Assembly (NCBI RefSeq): GCF_041821065.1
Contig: NZ_JBGUAX010000004.1
Location: forward strand, 1 to 64,000
Reading direction: 5' to 3'
DNA from: Egicoccus sp. AB-alg2
GTDB lineage: Bacteria > Actinomycetota > Nitriliruptoria > Nitriliruptorales > Nitriliruptoraceae
Length of the DNA: 64,000 nt
Positions within the stretch are counted from its first letter, which is position 1, and each line of letters starts with the position of its first letter. Shown in pieces: positions 8,421 through 16,939 of the stretch. The notes under the pieces were generated by a model. It did no database searches, was not told where the DNA came from, and saw only the letters and a list, made by a program, of their open reading frames with translations. Made by a program: the position numbers and the translations under genes.

Positions 8421-10144
8421 GCCGACGCTCCGGACGGCAACCAGGCCACGACCGAGGTGCCATCGGCGCGCAGGTCGATGCGGCACCACCCGCCGAGTTC
8501 CTCGGCGCGTTCACGCATGGTGGCGGTGCCGAGCCCCGTCCCCGCCGACGGGCCCGACGGTCCACCGCCGTCGTCGCGGACGGCGAGGTGGAGGCCGTCG
8601 TCGGACTGCTGGAGGAGGAGTTCGCAGTGGCTGGCGCCGGCGTGGCGGGCGACGTTGGTGACCGCTTCCAGCACGATCCGGTAGGCGGCGACCTCGACGG
8701 CCGCCGGCAGTGGTGCGCCGCCGAGGTCGATCCTGCTGCGCAGCTCGATGCCGGCCAGCAGCGGCCGGACGCCTTCGAGCACGGCCTCGCCCAGACCGAG
8801 TCGGTCCAGAGCCGGCGGGCGCAACCCGTCGACCAGGCCACGAACCGTCGCCATTGCGCGCTCCGTCTCTGCGAGGTTGCGGCGCAGCACGTCGGCGACC
8901 GGCCCGTCGGGCTCCCGCGCCAGCGCGGCCTGCAGACCCACCCCGATCGCGGCCAGGCTCGGCCCGAGCCCGTCGTGCAGGTCACGGCGCAACCGCCGGC
9001 GTTCCTCCTCGCGGGTCGTGACGAGCGCGGCGCGTGCCTGCTGCAGTTCGCTGGCCAGCGTGGCGGCGTCGACCGCGGTCGCACCATGGATGAGGCGGTC
9101 GACGCTGCGCTGGACGCGGGCACGCGCAGGCTCGAACACCAGCGCGGCGACGACTCCGGCGACGACGGCCGTGGACAGCGGTGAGGTGCGTCCGACGACG
9201 AGGCTGATCGAGGCCGACACCGCGACGTACATCGTGGCCAGGCAGGCGGTCAGTGCGCCGCCAACGAGCGAGCGGCGGACGATGACCTCGATCCCGAGCA
9301 GCCGATGCCGCAGCACGGCGGTTGCCGTCAGCACGGGCAGGACGGCCGCCCCGGCGGCCGCCACGAGGTACTCGGGCGCCGGCAGGACGAAGATCCCCGC
9401 CGTGCCGGACACCGCGGAACCGGCCGCGACGAGGAACCAGCCGATCTGCGCCCGATCGGCGCCTGAGGTCCGCCGCCAGCGGCCCAGCAGCGCTGCCAGG
9501 CACACCGGCACCGACAGGACCATGATCGCCGCGCCTGCCGCGGCGACGGCGACCGCGGGAGGGGGGAGCGGCCCGGCACCCACCCCGGTGTAGGTGTCAC
9601 CGCGGTGTGGCCAGGTCGCGATGGCCAGCACGACCACGCTCAGCGACAGCCCGAGGCCCGGCGCCCAGGCGACGGGTCGCCAGGCCCGGGACGGCAGACG
9701 GCCGTCGGGCACCAGCAGGACCAGCCACGTCACGAGCACGACCAGTGGGGGCCACCAGATCAGGTCGGCCAGCCACGCCGCTTCCGCGGCCCAGGGCAGC
9801 GAGCCAGGAGCCGTGACCAGCCCCCGCAGGGCCCAGGTGGTGGCCAGGTTGCTCAGAGCACTGAGCACGCCGACCGCGAGGAAGCCCCAACCGAGCGGGT
9901 TGCGAGCCACCCGCGCGGCCAGCAACGCGCCCACCAGGACGTAGGGCACCACCAGGCCCAGGCCGGTGGCGACCGTCCGGTGCAACTCCGCCGTGCCGTC
10001 CAGCCACGCGAGGGCCAGCGCGACGAGCCAGGCGAGCACGGCGATGCCGGCCAGGGCGGCGACGGTCGGCGACGTCGCCCGCCGACGCCACGACGAGCCC
10101 CTGTGCGCCGGCTCGGCGGCGGTCACGAGCGTCGACGTCCCCAC
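8417..10144 (-). CDS. Membrane sensor histidine kinase (HisKA_3 type)
   Basis: A 575-residue kinase. The first ~300 residues hold about nine hydrophobic segments forming a membrane sensor region with no recognisable ligand domain. A linker follows, then the HisKA_3 phospho-acceptor EERRRLRRDLHDGLGPSLA (His in DLHDG) and an HATPase domain with NVARHAGA and DDGGGPSG. It pairs with the response regulator encoded directly downstream. The GTG start at 10144 has a G-run (GGGGGGAGG) very close upstream; an internal start a few codons later is possible. Confidence 0.92.
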   Translation of the reverse strand: MGTSTLVTAAEPAHRGSSWRRRATSPTVAALAGIAVLAWLVALALAWLDGTAELHRTVATGLGLVVPYVLVGALLAARVARNPLGWGFLAVGVLSALSNLATTWALRGLVTAPGSLPWAAEAAWLADLIWWPPLVVLVTWLVLLVPDGRLPSRAWRPVAWAPGLGLSLSVVVLAIATWPHRGDTYTGVGAGPLPPPAVAVAAAGAAIMVLSVPVCLAALLGRWRRTSGADRAQIGWFLVAAGSAVSGTAGIFVLPAPEYLVAAAGAAVLPVLTATAVLRHRLLGIEVIVRRSLVGGALTACLATMYVAVSASISLVVGRTSPLSTAVVAGVVAALVFEPARARVQRSVDRLIHGATAVDAATLASELQQARAALVTTREEERRRLRRDLHDGLGPSLAAIGVGLQAALAREPDGPVADVLRRNLAETERAMATVRGLVDGLRPPALDRLGLGEAVLEGVRPLLAGIELRSRIDLGGAPLPAAVEVAAYRIVLEAVTNVARHAGASHCELLLQQSDDGLHLAVRDDGGGPSGPSAGTGLGTATMRERAEELGGWCRIDLRADGTSVVAWLPSGASA

Positions 10145-10264
10145 CGCCTCCCCCCAATGCGAGTCGGGCAGCTTACGGGTGTCGGTACGGAAAAGCGGGC
10201 GGTTTGTCGGCCCGGATCGATGCCAGCGCCGCGGACCGGGCCGCCAGCGCCTGACGTCGATCGG

Positions 10265-11488
10265 TCACTCGGCGTCGCTGTTCTCGGGCTCGATCCACCC
10301 TTCTTCGCCCTCGGGGCGCTGGTCGCCGCACAGGTCGCGCAGCCGCGGGGCGCCCTCCTCGGGACCGATGGCCAGCAGCCGGTCGCCGGCCTGCAGCGAC
10401 CGCGACCGGCGCGGGCGGTAGATCCATCGTTCGCGCCGCTGGATCGCCAGCACCTCCATGCCGGTCTCCGTGTGCAGCTGCAGCTGTCCGAGCGTGCGTC
10501 CCTCGGCGGGGCTCCCGGCCGACACGATGGCCTCGGCCACGATCTCGTCGGCCTCGGCCAGCGCGGCGGCGATGATCGGGTGCGGCGGTCCCTCGTCCTC
10601 GATGACCCGCGTCATCGACTGGGCGGCGTCGACGATCCGCTCGGAGGACGAGGCGAGGTGGATCAGTCCGCGCAGCTCGTCGGGGTCCTCGAGCTCCGCG
10701 GCGGCGCGCAGCACCCAGCCCTCGAGCTGGTGGTACAGCTCGTCGGACTTGTCCTCGATGACGGCCACCTCGGCGGCCAGCGACTGGTCGCGCAGCAGGA
10801 TCGCCGAGTAGGCGAGCCCGACGGCCACCTCGGAGGCGTTCTTCAGCTCGATGATGACGTCGACGGCCCGGTCGAGGTTGGACAGCTTGGCGCGCTGCGG
10901 CGGCGGGGGGAAGTGCCGTGGGGTGCCGCCCGCGAGCTCGCGGACGTGGTCCACCCCTTCCGGCGGTCCCTGCAGGAACAGCACGTCGCCCTCGCGCAGC
11001 ACCTCCTCGGGCCCGGGGCCGTAGACCCAGTCGACGTCGCGGCGGATGGCGATGACCCACATGCCGGTGTGGGCGGGCAGCTCGAGGTCGCGCAGCGTGG
11101 AGCCGGCGATCCGGTTGTCCTCGCGGATCTTGACCCGCGCCGTCACCTCGGTGGCGTGGCGAAGGTCGTCGCGCAGCTCGCCGGGCACGCCGAGGTCCTT
11201 CAGCACCACCCTCGCGATGTCCTCCGCGGCGTCGGCGATGCCCTCGATCGACACGGCCATCGACAGCACGCCGGCGAGCCGGTCGGCGTCGTCGGGCGTA
11301 CGGGTCGCGATCATGCACACCGCACGTAGGTCGACGAGCAGTTCGTCGACCCGTTCCTCCAGGCGCAGCACCTCCCGGGCCAGGGACTCGTCGCCGAAGA
11401 AGATCGCGGCGTACGCCAGGTCCACCATGAGCTCGGCCGCATCCTTGGCGCCGACCAGCAGCTCCTTGACCGTCTTTCGCGTCCTCAT
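10265..11488 (-). CDS. Duplicated PhoU/TrkA-C domain protein
   Basis: A 407-residue soluble protein built as an internal duplication: PhoU-like helices then a TrkA_C (RCK-C) domain, twice. The halves align visibly, for example LAYAAIFFGDESLAREV near the N-terminus and LAYSAILLRDQSLAAEV near residue 235; each TrkA_C half ends in a GD-LL/VLFL strand (LREGDVLFLQGP and LQAGDRLLAIGP). Such proteins are cytoplasmic ligand-sensing partners of cation channels or transporters. It has no membrane segment. The ATG lies 5 nt after the stop of an MgtE-type gene, so it is probably that transporter's regulatory subunit. Confidence 0.85.
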   Translation of the reverse strand: MRTRKTVKELLVGAKDAAELMVDLAYAAIFFGDESLAREVLRLEERVDELLVDLRAVCMIATRTPDDADRLAGVLSMAVSIEGIADAAEDIARVVLKDLGVPGELRDDLRHATEVTARVKIREDNRIAGSTLRDLELPAHTGMWVIAIRRDVDWVYGPGPEEVLREGDVLFLQGPPEGVDHVRELAGGTPRHFPPPPQRAKLSNLDRAVDVIIELKNASEVAVGLAYSAILLRDQSLAAEVAVIEDKSDELYHQLEGWVLRAAAELEDPDELRGLIHLASSSERIVDAAQSMTRVIEDEGPPHPIIAAALAEADEIVAEAIVSAGSPAEGRTLGQLQLHTETGMEVLAIQRRERWIYRPRRSRSLQAGDRLLAIGPEEGAPRLRDLCGDQRPEGEEGWIEPENSDAE

Positions 11489-11493
11489 GTCAG

Positions 11494-12786
11494 TCAACCC
11501 ACCTGCAGGATCGTGATCGCCGCGACCAGACAGATGACCCCCGCCAGGTCCATGGTCGCGGTCACCACGGGGATGCCGTGGTTGTCGGGGTCGAACCCGA
11601 AGCGGAACGAGGTCGTGGCGGCCGCATAGGCCGTGCCCGCCAGCACGACCACCGCGAACAGCCCGGCCAGCCAGGTCACACCCAGCATGGACAGCAGCGG
11701 CAGCGGCTCGACCGTCGGGACGAGGACCGCGGCCAGCCAGCCGGCCGCGCCCACGCCGGTGAAGGCGAGGAAGGCCAGCAGCACCGTAAGGGAGAAGTCG
11801 AGGCCGGCGAGCTTGCCGGGCAGCAGGCGCGGCTCCAGCAGACCGACGTGCAGCTTGGAGGCCAGCCGGCTGGAGAGCATGCCGCCCAACGAGCCGCAGT
11901 TGGCGATGAACGGCGGGATGAGCACCAGCAGCGCCGGGGCGCTGAACTGCTCCTCGGCGCGGGCCTCGACGACGATGCCGGCCATGACGTCGATCGACAC
12001 GGCGATGGTCAGCACGATCATCGACTCGCGCACGATGCGGCGGATCATGGCGTCGTCGCGCCGGAGCCCCAACGTCACGGCCACCACGCCGACGACCAGG
12101 CCGACCGCGCCGATCGCCATGGCCACGGGCTCCACGACGAGGATGAAGCTGCCCACGAGCAGGGCCGGCAGCGTCACCAGGTCGCCGGCCGCGGTGATGA
12201 TCGGCGCGCCGACGTCGTCCATGCTCCAGCCGCGCACGTTGCTGCGCCGGGCCATCCAGATCACGACGAAGAAGAGCACCACCGACGACAGCAACCCGCC
12301 GATCAGCGAGATCGCGACCAGGTCCAGCAGCGGCACGGTGCGCAGGCCGAGGGCCACGGAGATCGCCCAGGCCAGCACGCCGGCCTGGGTGGCCGTCGCG
12401 AAGCTCAGGATCGTCGCGGCCTCGATCTGGCGGCCGAGGTAGCTGCGACGGCGCAGTTCGGGCTCGAACTCGCCGGTGAGGATCCCGGTCGACAGCCGTG
12501 AGCCGAGCGCGCCGAAGATCGAGCCGCGCATGCCGATAGCGGCCGGGATCAGCGCCAGCAGCCCGGGAATGCCCTCCAGCCGCGCCTCGGCCGACATCAG
12601 CACCACACCGGCGATGATCGTCGCCGCCAAGCCGATGCCCAGGGCAGTGGCGCCTGCCCGGATGCTGCGCGACTCCTGGGCCCAGTACGAGCGCACCTCG
12701 ATGATCGGGATGCCCAGCAGGCGCCCCACGACCTTCAGCGGGCGGGGGGCCGGCGGCAGGGTGACGCCCCGACGGCGGTTGGCCAC
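11494..12786 (-). CDS. MgtE/SLC41-type divalent cation transporter, membrane part
   Basis: A 430-residue integral membrane protein with two MgtE-type transmembrane repeats. Repeat marks: LLALIPAAIGMRGSIFGAL (about residue 75) and LLVLIPPFIANCGSLGGML (about residue 285), each followed by SRL. It lacks the cytoplasmic MgtE N-domain and CBS pair, so regulation is probably supplied by the co-encoded PhoU/TrkA-C protein 5 nt downstream. Magnesium is the usual family substrate, not proven here. GTG at 12786 is preceded by GAGGAGG at 7 nt. Confidence 0.87.
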   Translation of the reverse strand: MANRRRGVTLPPAPRPLKVVGRLLGIPIIEVRSYWAQESRSIRAGATALGIGLAATIIAGVVLMSAEARLEGIPGLLALIPAAIGMRGSIFGALGSRLSTGILTGEFEPELRRRSYLGRQIEAATILSFATATQAGVLAWAISVALGLRTVPLLDLVAISLIGGLLSSVVLFFVVIWMARRSNVRGWSMDDVGAPIITAAGDLVTLPALLVGSFILVVEPVAMAIGAVGLVVGVVAVTLGLRRDDAMIRRIVRESMIVLTIAVSIDVMAGIVVEARAEEQFSAPALLVLIPPFIANCGSLGGMLSSRLASKLHVGLLEPRLLPGKLAGLDFSLTVLLAFLAFTGVGAAGWLAAVLVPTVEPLPLLSMLGVTWLAGLFAVVVLAGTAYAAATTSFRFGFDPDNHGIPVVTATMDLAGVICLVAAITILQVG

Positions 12787-12970
12787 GAACGGCCCTCCTC
12801 GTCGTCGTGGGGCGTGCCGGCAGCTGCGGGAGCTGGCCCGAGAGGGCGCAGCCTAGCCCTCGCGGCAACGGCGGCGACCGCCCGTCACGGCCCTCGGGGC
12901 GGGTCCGGACGCGGACCCGACGGGCACGTCGATGGGCCGCGGACGGGGGCTGCTCTATACCCTCCGGACC

Positions 12971-14770
12971 ATGACGAACTACACCGCACCCATCCGTGAC
13001 GTCCGCTTCGTGCTCGAGCACGTGACTCCGCTGCGGGAGGCGACCGCGCAGCCGACCTTCGCGCACGCGGAGCCAGACCTGGTCGCCGGGCTGTTGGAGG
13101 AGGCGGGCCGGTTCGCCGCCCAGGCGATCGCGCCCACCAACCGCGACGGGGACACCGAGGGCGCGCGCATCGAGGGCGACACGGTGAAGCTGCCGGCGTC
13201 GTTCGAGCGCGTCTACCGACAGTACGTCGAAGCGGGCTGGGGCACGCTGCAGCACCCGGTGGAGTTTGGCGGGGGCGGGTTCCCGCTGCTGGTCGCCAAC
13301 GCGGTCAAGGAGGCGATCACCAGCGCCAACATGGCGTTCTCGCTCGGGCCGCTGCTGACCACCGGTGCGGTGTACCTGCTCTCGCACCACGGTTCCGAGG
13401 AACAGCAGCAGACCTTCCTGCCCAAGATGGTGACCGGCGAGTGGGCCGGCACGATGAACCTGACGGAGCCCCAGGCCGGCTCGGACGTCGGGGCGGTCAC
13501 GACCCGGGCGATCCCGCAGGACGACGGCAGCTACCGGATCACCGGGCAGAAGATCTACATCACCTACGGCGAGCACGAGCTGACGGAGAACATCATCCAT
13601 CTCGTGCTGGCCCGTCTGCCCGACGCGCCGCCCGGCACCAAGGGCATCAGCCTGTTCATCGTGCCCAAGTTCCTGGTCAACGACGACGGCAGCCTCGGCG
13701 AGCGCAACGACGTCCACGTGGTGTCGCTGGAGCACAAGCTGGGCATCCACGCCTCGCCGACCTGCGTGATGGCCTACGGGGAGAACTCCGACGGCGCGGT
13801 CGGCTACCTCGTCGGCGAGCCCAACACCGGCATGCGCGGCATGTTCACGATGATGAACGACGCCCGCCTCGGGGTCGGCATCCAGGGTCTGGCCATCGCC
13901 GAGCGGGCCTACCAGCAGGCGCTGGCCTACGCGCAGGAGCGACGCCAGGGCCGCGCGCCCGGCGCCGAACCCGGCGCCCAGTCACCCATCGTCGAGCACG
14001 CCGACGTGCGGCGCATGCTGCTGACGATGAAGGCCCAGATCGAGGCCATGCGGGCGCTGTGCTACGCCAACGCCCACGCGATCGACCTCGCCCACGCCGC
14101 CGTCGACGAGGCCGCGGCCGAGCGCCACCAGAAGCTGGCCGACCTGCTCACCCCGCTGTCCAAGGCGTGGTGCACCGATCTGGGGGTCGAGCTCACCTCG
14201 CTGGCGGTCCAGGTCCACGGCGGCATGGGCTACGTCGAGGAGACCGGCGTCGCCCAGCACTTCCGCGACGCCCGCATCGCCCCCATCTACGAGGGCACCA
14301 ACGGCATCCAGGCACTCGACCTCGTGGGCCGCAAGCTGCCCTACGACGGCGGCGCGTTCGTCAAGAGCGTGCTCGGCGACGTCCGCGACACCGCCAAGCA
14401 GCTGCCGGCCGACCTCGAGGTGGTCGCGACCAACCTCGCCGACGCGCTGGAGGCACTCGAGGAGGCCACCGACTGGCTCTTCGCCCGCCGCGAGACCCCC
14501 GACGACGTGTTCGCCGGCGCCACGCCCTACCTGCGCATGTTCGCCACCGTCATCGGTGGCTGGCTGCTGGCGCGCGGCGCCGCCGCCGCCCACCAGGCGC
14601 TGGAGTCCGGCGACACCGGCGGGTTCGAGCCCGACTTCCTGCGGGCCAAGCTGACCACCACCCGCTTCTACGCCACCCAGATCCTGCCCACCGTGCGGGG
14701 GCTGCTGCCGGCCGTGACCGCCGGCGCCGACGACCTGTACGCCCTCACCCCGGCCCAGCTGGCGCCCTGA
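12971..14770 (+). CDS. Large acyl-CoA dehydrogenase with C-terminal extension
   Basis: A 599-residue acyl-CoA dehydrogenase of the long subclass (about 200 residues more than the common type). Domain order: N-terminal helices (residues 1-150), FAD/substrate barrel with MNLTEPQAGSDVGA and KIYITYGEHE, four-helix C-terminal domain with GGMGYVEETG, the APIYEGTNGIQALDL block containing the presumed base, then a C-terminal helical extension typical of the bacterial large subclass. Substrate is unknown; relatives act on medium or long acyl-CoA or succinyl-type esters. The start has no clear ribosome binding site. It converges on the TIGR03089 gene with a 17-nt gap. Confidence 0.92.
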   Translation: MTNYTAPIRDVRFVLEHVTPLREATAQPTFAHAEPDLVAGLLEEAGRFAAQAIAPTNRDGDTEGARIEGDTVKLPASFERVYRQYVEAGWGTLQHPVEFGGGGFPLLVANAVKEAITSANMAFSLGPLLTTGAVYLLSHHGSEEQQQTFLPKMVTGEWAGTMNLTEPQAGSDVGAVTTRAIPQDDGSYRITGQKIYITYGEHELTENIIHLVLARLPDAPPGTKGISLFIVPKFLVNDDGSLGERNDVHVVSLEHKLGIHASPTCVMAYGENSDGAVGYLVGEPNTGMRGMFTMMNDARLGVGIQGLAIAERAYQQALAYAQERRQGRAPGAEPGAQSPIVEHADVRRMLLTMKAQIEAMRALCYANAHAIDLAHAAVDEAAAERHQKLADLLTPLSKAWCTDLGVELTSLAVQVHGGMGYVEETGVAQHFRDARIAPIYEGTNGIQALDLVGRKLPYDGGAFVKSVLGDVRDTAKQLPADLEVVATNLADALEALEEATDWLFARRETPDDVFAGATPYLRMFATVIGGWLLARGAAAAHQALESGDTGGFEPDFLRAKLTTTRFYATQILPTVRGLLPAVTAGADDLYALTPAQLAP

Positions 14771-14787
14771 CCGACGCGGCCCGCCGA

Positions 14788-15504
14788 TCAGGCCCAGTGG
14801 GCCACCTTCTCGCCGGCCGCGGCGTCACGGGCGACGCCGGGCCGCAACAGGACGGTGGGGCGGCCGGCCAGCAGCGGCCGGGCCGCGAGGGCGGTCAGGA
14901 CCAGTTCCGGCGGCAGCTCGCAGCCGTCGTCCAGACCCAGGGTGCCGCCGTCGCCGAGCAGCGAGGCGGCGGCGGTCAGCACCTCGGCCTGGGTGAGGAC
15001 GCGCGCGGACGTGACGATCGCCGGCAGGTCGGCCGCCGCGCGCGGCGGAGGCGGCTGATCCGGGAACGCCTGCACGGCGCTCGTCCAGGCCTCGCCGGGG
15101 ACGTCGGCCACTGGCGCGCCGTCGACCGCGTCGCCGACCCACAGCACGTCCTGCGCCGTCGTGGGCGCGGGGCGCCCCTCCTGGACCACGGCCGTCGGCG
15201 CCTCGCCGGTCAGGGCGACCGCCAGTCCCGACCACCAGGCCGCCAGGGCCACCGCCACCAGCGGCCACCCGGGCTCGAGGTCCAGCCGCAGCCGGTCGCC
15301 GGGCTCCAGCAGCAGGTCGAGTTCCAGCAGATGGGCCCCTTTGGCGGCCCACTGCGCCAGGGACGCGACCCCCTGCTCGTCGCGGCGGGTGGGTCCGAGC
15401 ACGGTGACCGCCGGACGGTGGCCGAGTTCGTCACGCGCGTGCGCGAGGGCTGCGGCGAGGTCCGTCGGTGCCGGCCGGGGCGAGCGGGGCGGAGCGAGCT
15501 GCAG
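14788..15504 (-). CDS. TIGR03089-family protein (truncated adenylate-forming enzyme relative), probable CTG start
   Basis: About 238 residues resembling the N-terminal subdomain of AMP-binding acyl-CoA synthetases, as in the actinobacterial TIGR03089 family: LAQWAAKGAHLL, then LEPGDRLRLDLEPGWPLVA and a C-terminal TALAARPLLAGRPTVLL. The catalytic C-terminal domain is absent, so it is unlikely to be an active ligase. Family-like sequence (TDLAAALAHARDELGHRPA) continues upstream of the first GTG (15402) to a stop at 15535-15537 with no ATG, GTG or TTG. CTG at 15504 has GAAGG 7 nt upstream and is the best start. It is divergent from the LCP genes, as in mycobacteria. Confidence 0.72.
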   Translation of the reverse strand: MQLAPPRSPRPAPTDLAAALAHARDELGHRPAVTVLGPTRRDEQGVASLAQWAAKGAHLLELDLLLEPGDRLRLDLEPGWPLVAVALAAWWSGLAVALTGEAPTAVVQEGRPAPTTAQDVLWVGDAVDGAPVADVPGEAWTSAVQAFPDQPPPPRAAADLPAIVTSARVLTQAEVLTAAASLLGDGGTLGLDDGCELPPELVLTALAARPLLAGRPTVLLRPGVARDAAAGEKVAHWA

Positions 15505-15667
15505 CGGGCAACCTTCGTCGGCGGGCCGTCGATGCTACCGTCGGCCCCCGTGTGACCACCGTCCGTCCGCGGTCCTCCTGCGGCTGGGAGTCGGGCTCGT
15601 CGCCGCCGTCGGCCCCGCACGCCCGCGAACGGTCCCACCACCTCGATGTCGTGAGGTAATCCCCCCT

Positions 15668-16933
15668 GTGACCGGTTCTCGTCAACTCGTGTTCTCCTCG
15701 TCGCGTCGCGCCCCGCGGAGGCGTTGGACGCGTGTCTTCGCCTGGGTCTTCGGGCTCGTGGTGCTGGCGGTGCTCCTGGTCGCACTGGTCGGCGCGTCCC
15801 TGTACGGCTACGCGTGGGTGCGACTGGGCGGCGACGAGATCCCGGCGCTGCTCGCCGACGTGGAGACGCTGGGCACCGACGGGGCCAGCGCCCCGGCGCA
15901 GGCCACGACCGTGCTGGTGACCACGACCGGCCCGCGCGATCCGACCGTGACGCGGGGCCCGGAGCTGACCGGCCCCGTCTGGCTGGTGCAGGCCGGCGGT
16001 CCCCGCGAGGTGCCGGCGGTCCTGCTGCTGCCCGAGGACCTGCCGGTCAGCGTCGACGGCGAGGGCGTCGCGACCCTGGCCGAGATCCAGGTCGCCGCCG
16101 ACGCGAGCGGGCTGGTGCAGGCGCTCGTCGACTACACCGGTGTGCGCATCGACCACGTCGTCAGCATGGACGAGGACGCCCTTCCGGCGCTGGTCGAGCA
16201 CCTCGGGCCCATCGAGGTCTGCGGCGACGACGGCGGCTGCCGGCCGACGAGCGGTGACGAGGCCCGCCGCCAGCTGCAGGAGGCCTCGCCCGAGGCTCGC
16301 ACCGCCCGCACCGCCGACCTTCTGCGCGGGCTGGCGGCCGTCGCCACGCCCGTGGACCTGCTGCGCTCGCCGGTCGCCACCAAGCGCAGCATCGACACGG
16401 TCGCCGACGTGCACACGGACGTGTCGCTGCGCGGCACGGACCTGCTGCACCTCGCCCGGGTCTTCGAGGACGGCCCCACCCCCGAGGTCGCCAGCCTGCC
16501 GATCCTGCGCAACCCGGAGACGGGCACGAGCGTCCTACTGGAACAGGCGGAGACCGTCTTCCAGCGATTCGGCGAAGGCGCCCCATTGGACGGCGTGACC
16601 GGCGACGATGGTGTCCAGCAGGTGGTCGAGGAGGTGCCGGTGGCCGTGCTCAACGCCGCGGGGATCGACGGGCTCGCCGGCCGCGTCGAGGCACGACTGG
16701 CGGCGGCGGGCTTCCTCGTCGTCGGCACCGGTAACGCGCCCGGCTTCGACGAGGAGGCCAGCACGGTGATCCGCTACGTCGGCGACGACCCGGCGGCCGA
16801 GGCGACCGCCATCCTGCTCGCCGAGCGCCTGCCGGACGCACGACTGGAGTCGGCCGACCGGGTGCCCGACCTCGAAGGAGATCCCGTCCGCGTGCAGGTG
16901 CTCGCGGGTGCGGATCTCGACGACGCGGAGTGA
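15668..16933 (+). CDS. Degenerate LCP-like membrane protein with LytR_C domain
   Basis: A 421-residue protein: arginine-rich N-terminus, one membrane segment (VFGLVVLAVLLVALVGASLYGY), an extracellular region laid out like an LCP domain (ALVDYTGVRIDHVVSMD, then LVEHLGPIEVCGDD where active LCPs have LVDALGGV) and a C-terminal LytR_C domain (VPVAVLNAAGIDGLAGRVE). The arginine/aspartate residues that bind pyrophosphate in catalytic LCPs (D-R motif, R-x-R, YER-RQQ) are not visible, unlike in the gene 6 nt downstream. It may be a non-catalytic partner of that enzyme. The GTG start follows GAGG by 11 nt. Confidence 0.8.
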   Translation: MTGSRQLVFSSSRRAPRRRWTRVFAWVFGLVVLAVLLVALVGASLYGYAWVRLGGDEIPALLADVETLGTDGASAPAQATTVLVTTTGPRDPTVTRGPELTGPVWLVQAGGPREVPAVLLLPEDLPVSVDGEGVATLAEIQVAADASGLVQALVDYTGVRIDHVVSMDEDALPALVEHLGPIEVCGDDGGCRPTSGDEARRQLQEASPEARTARTADLLRGLAAVATPVDLLRSPVATKRSIDTVADVHTDVSLRGTDLLHLARVFEDGPTPEVASLPILRNPETGTSVLLEQAETVFQRFGEGAPLDGVTGDDGVQQVVEEVPVAVLNAAGIDGLAGRVEARLAAAGFLVVGTGNAPGFDEEASTVIRYVGDDPAAEATAILLAERLPDARLESADRVPDLEGDPVRVQVLAGADLDDAE

Positions 16934-16939
16934 CGAGAC

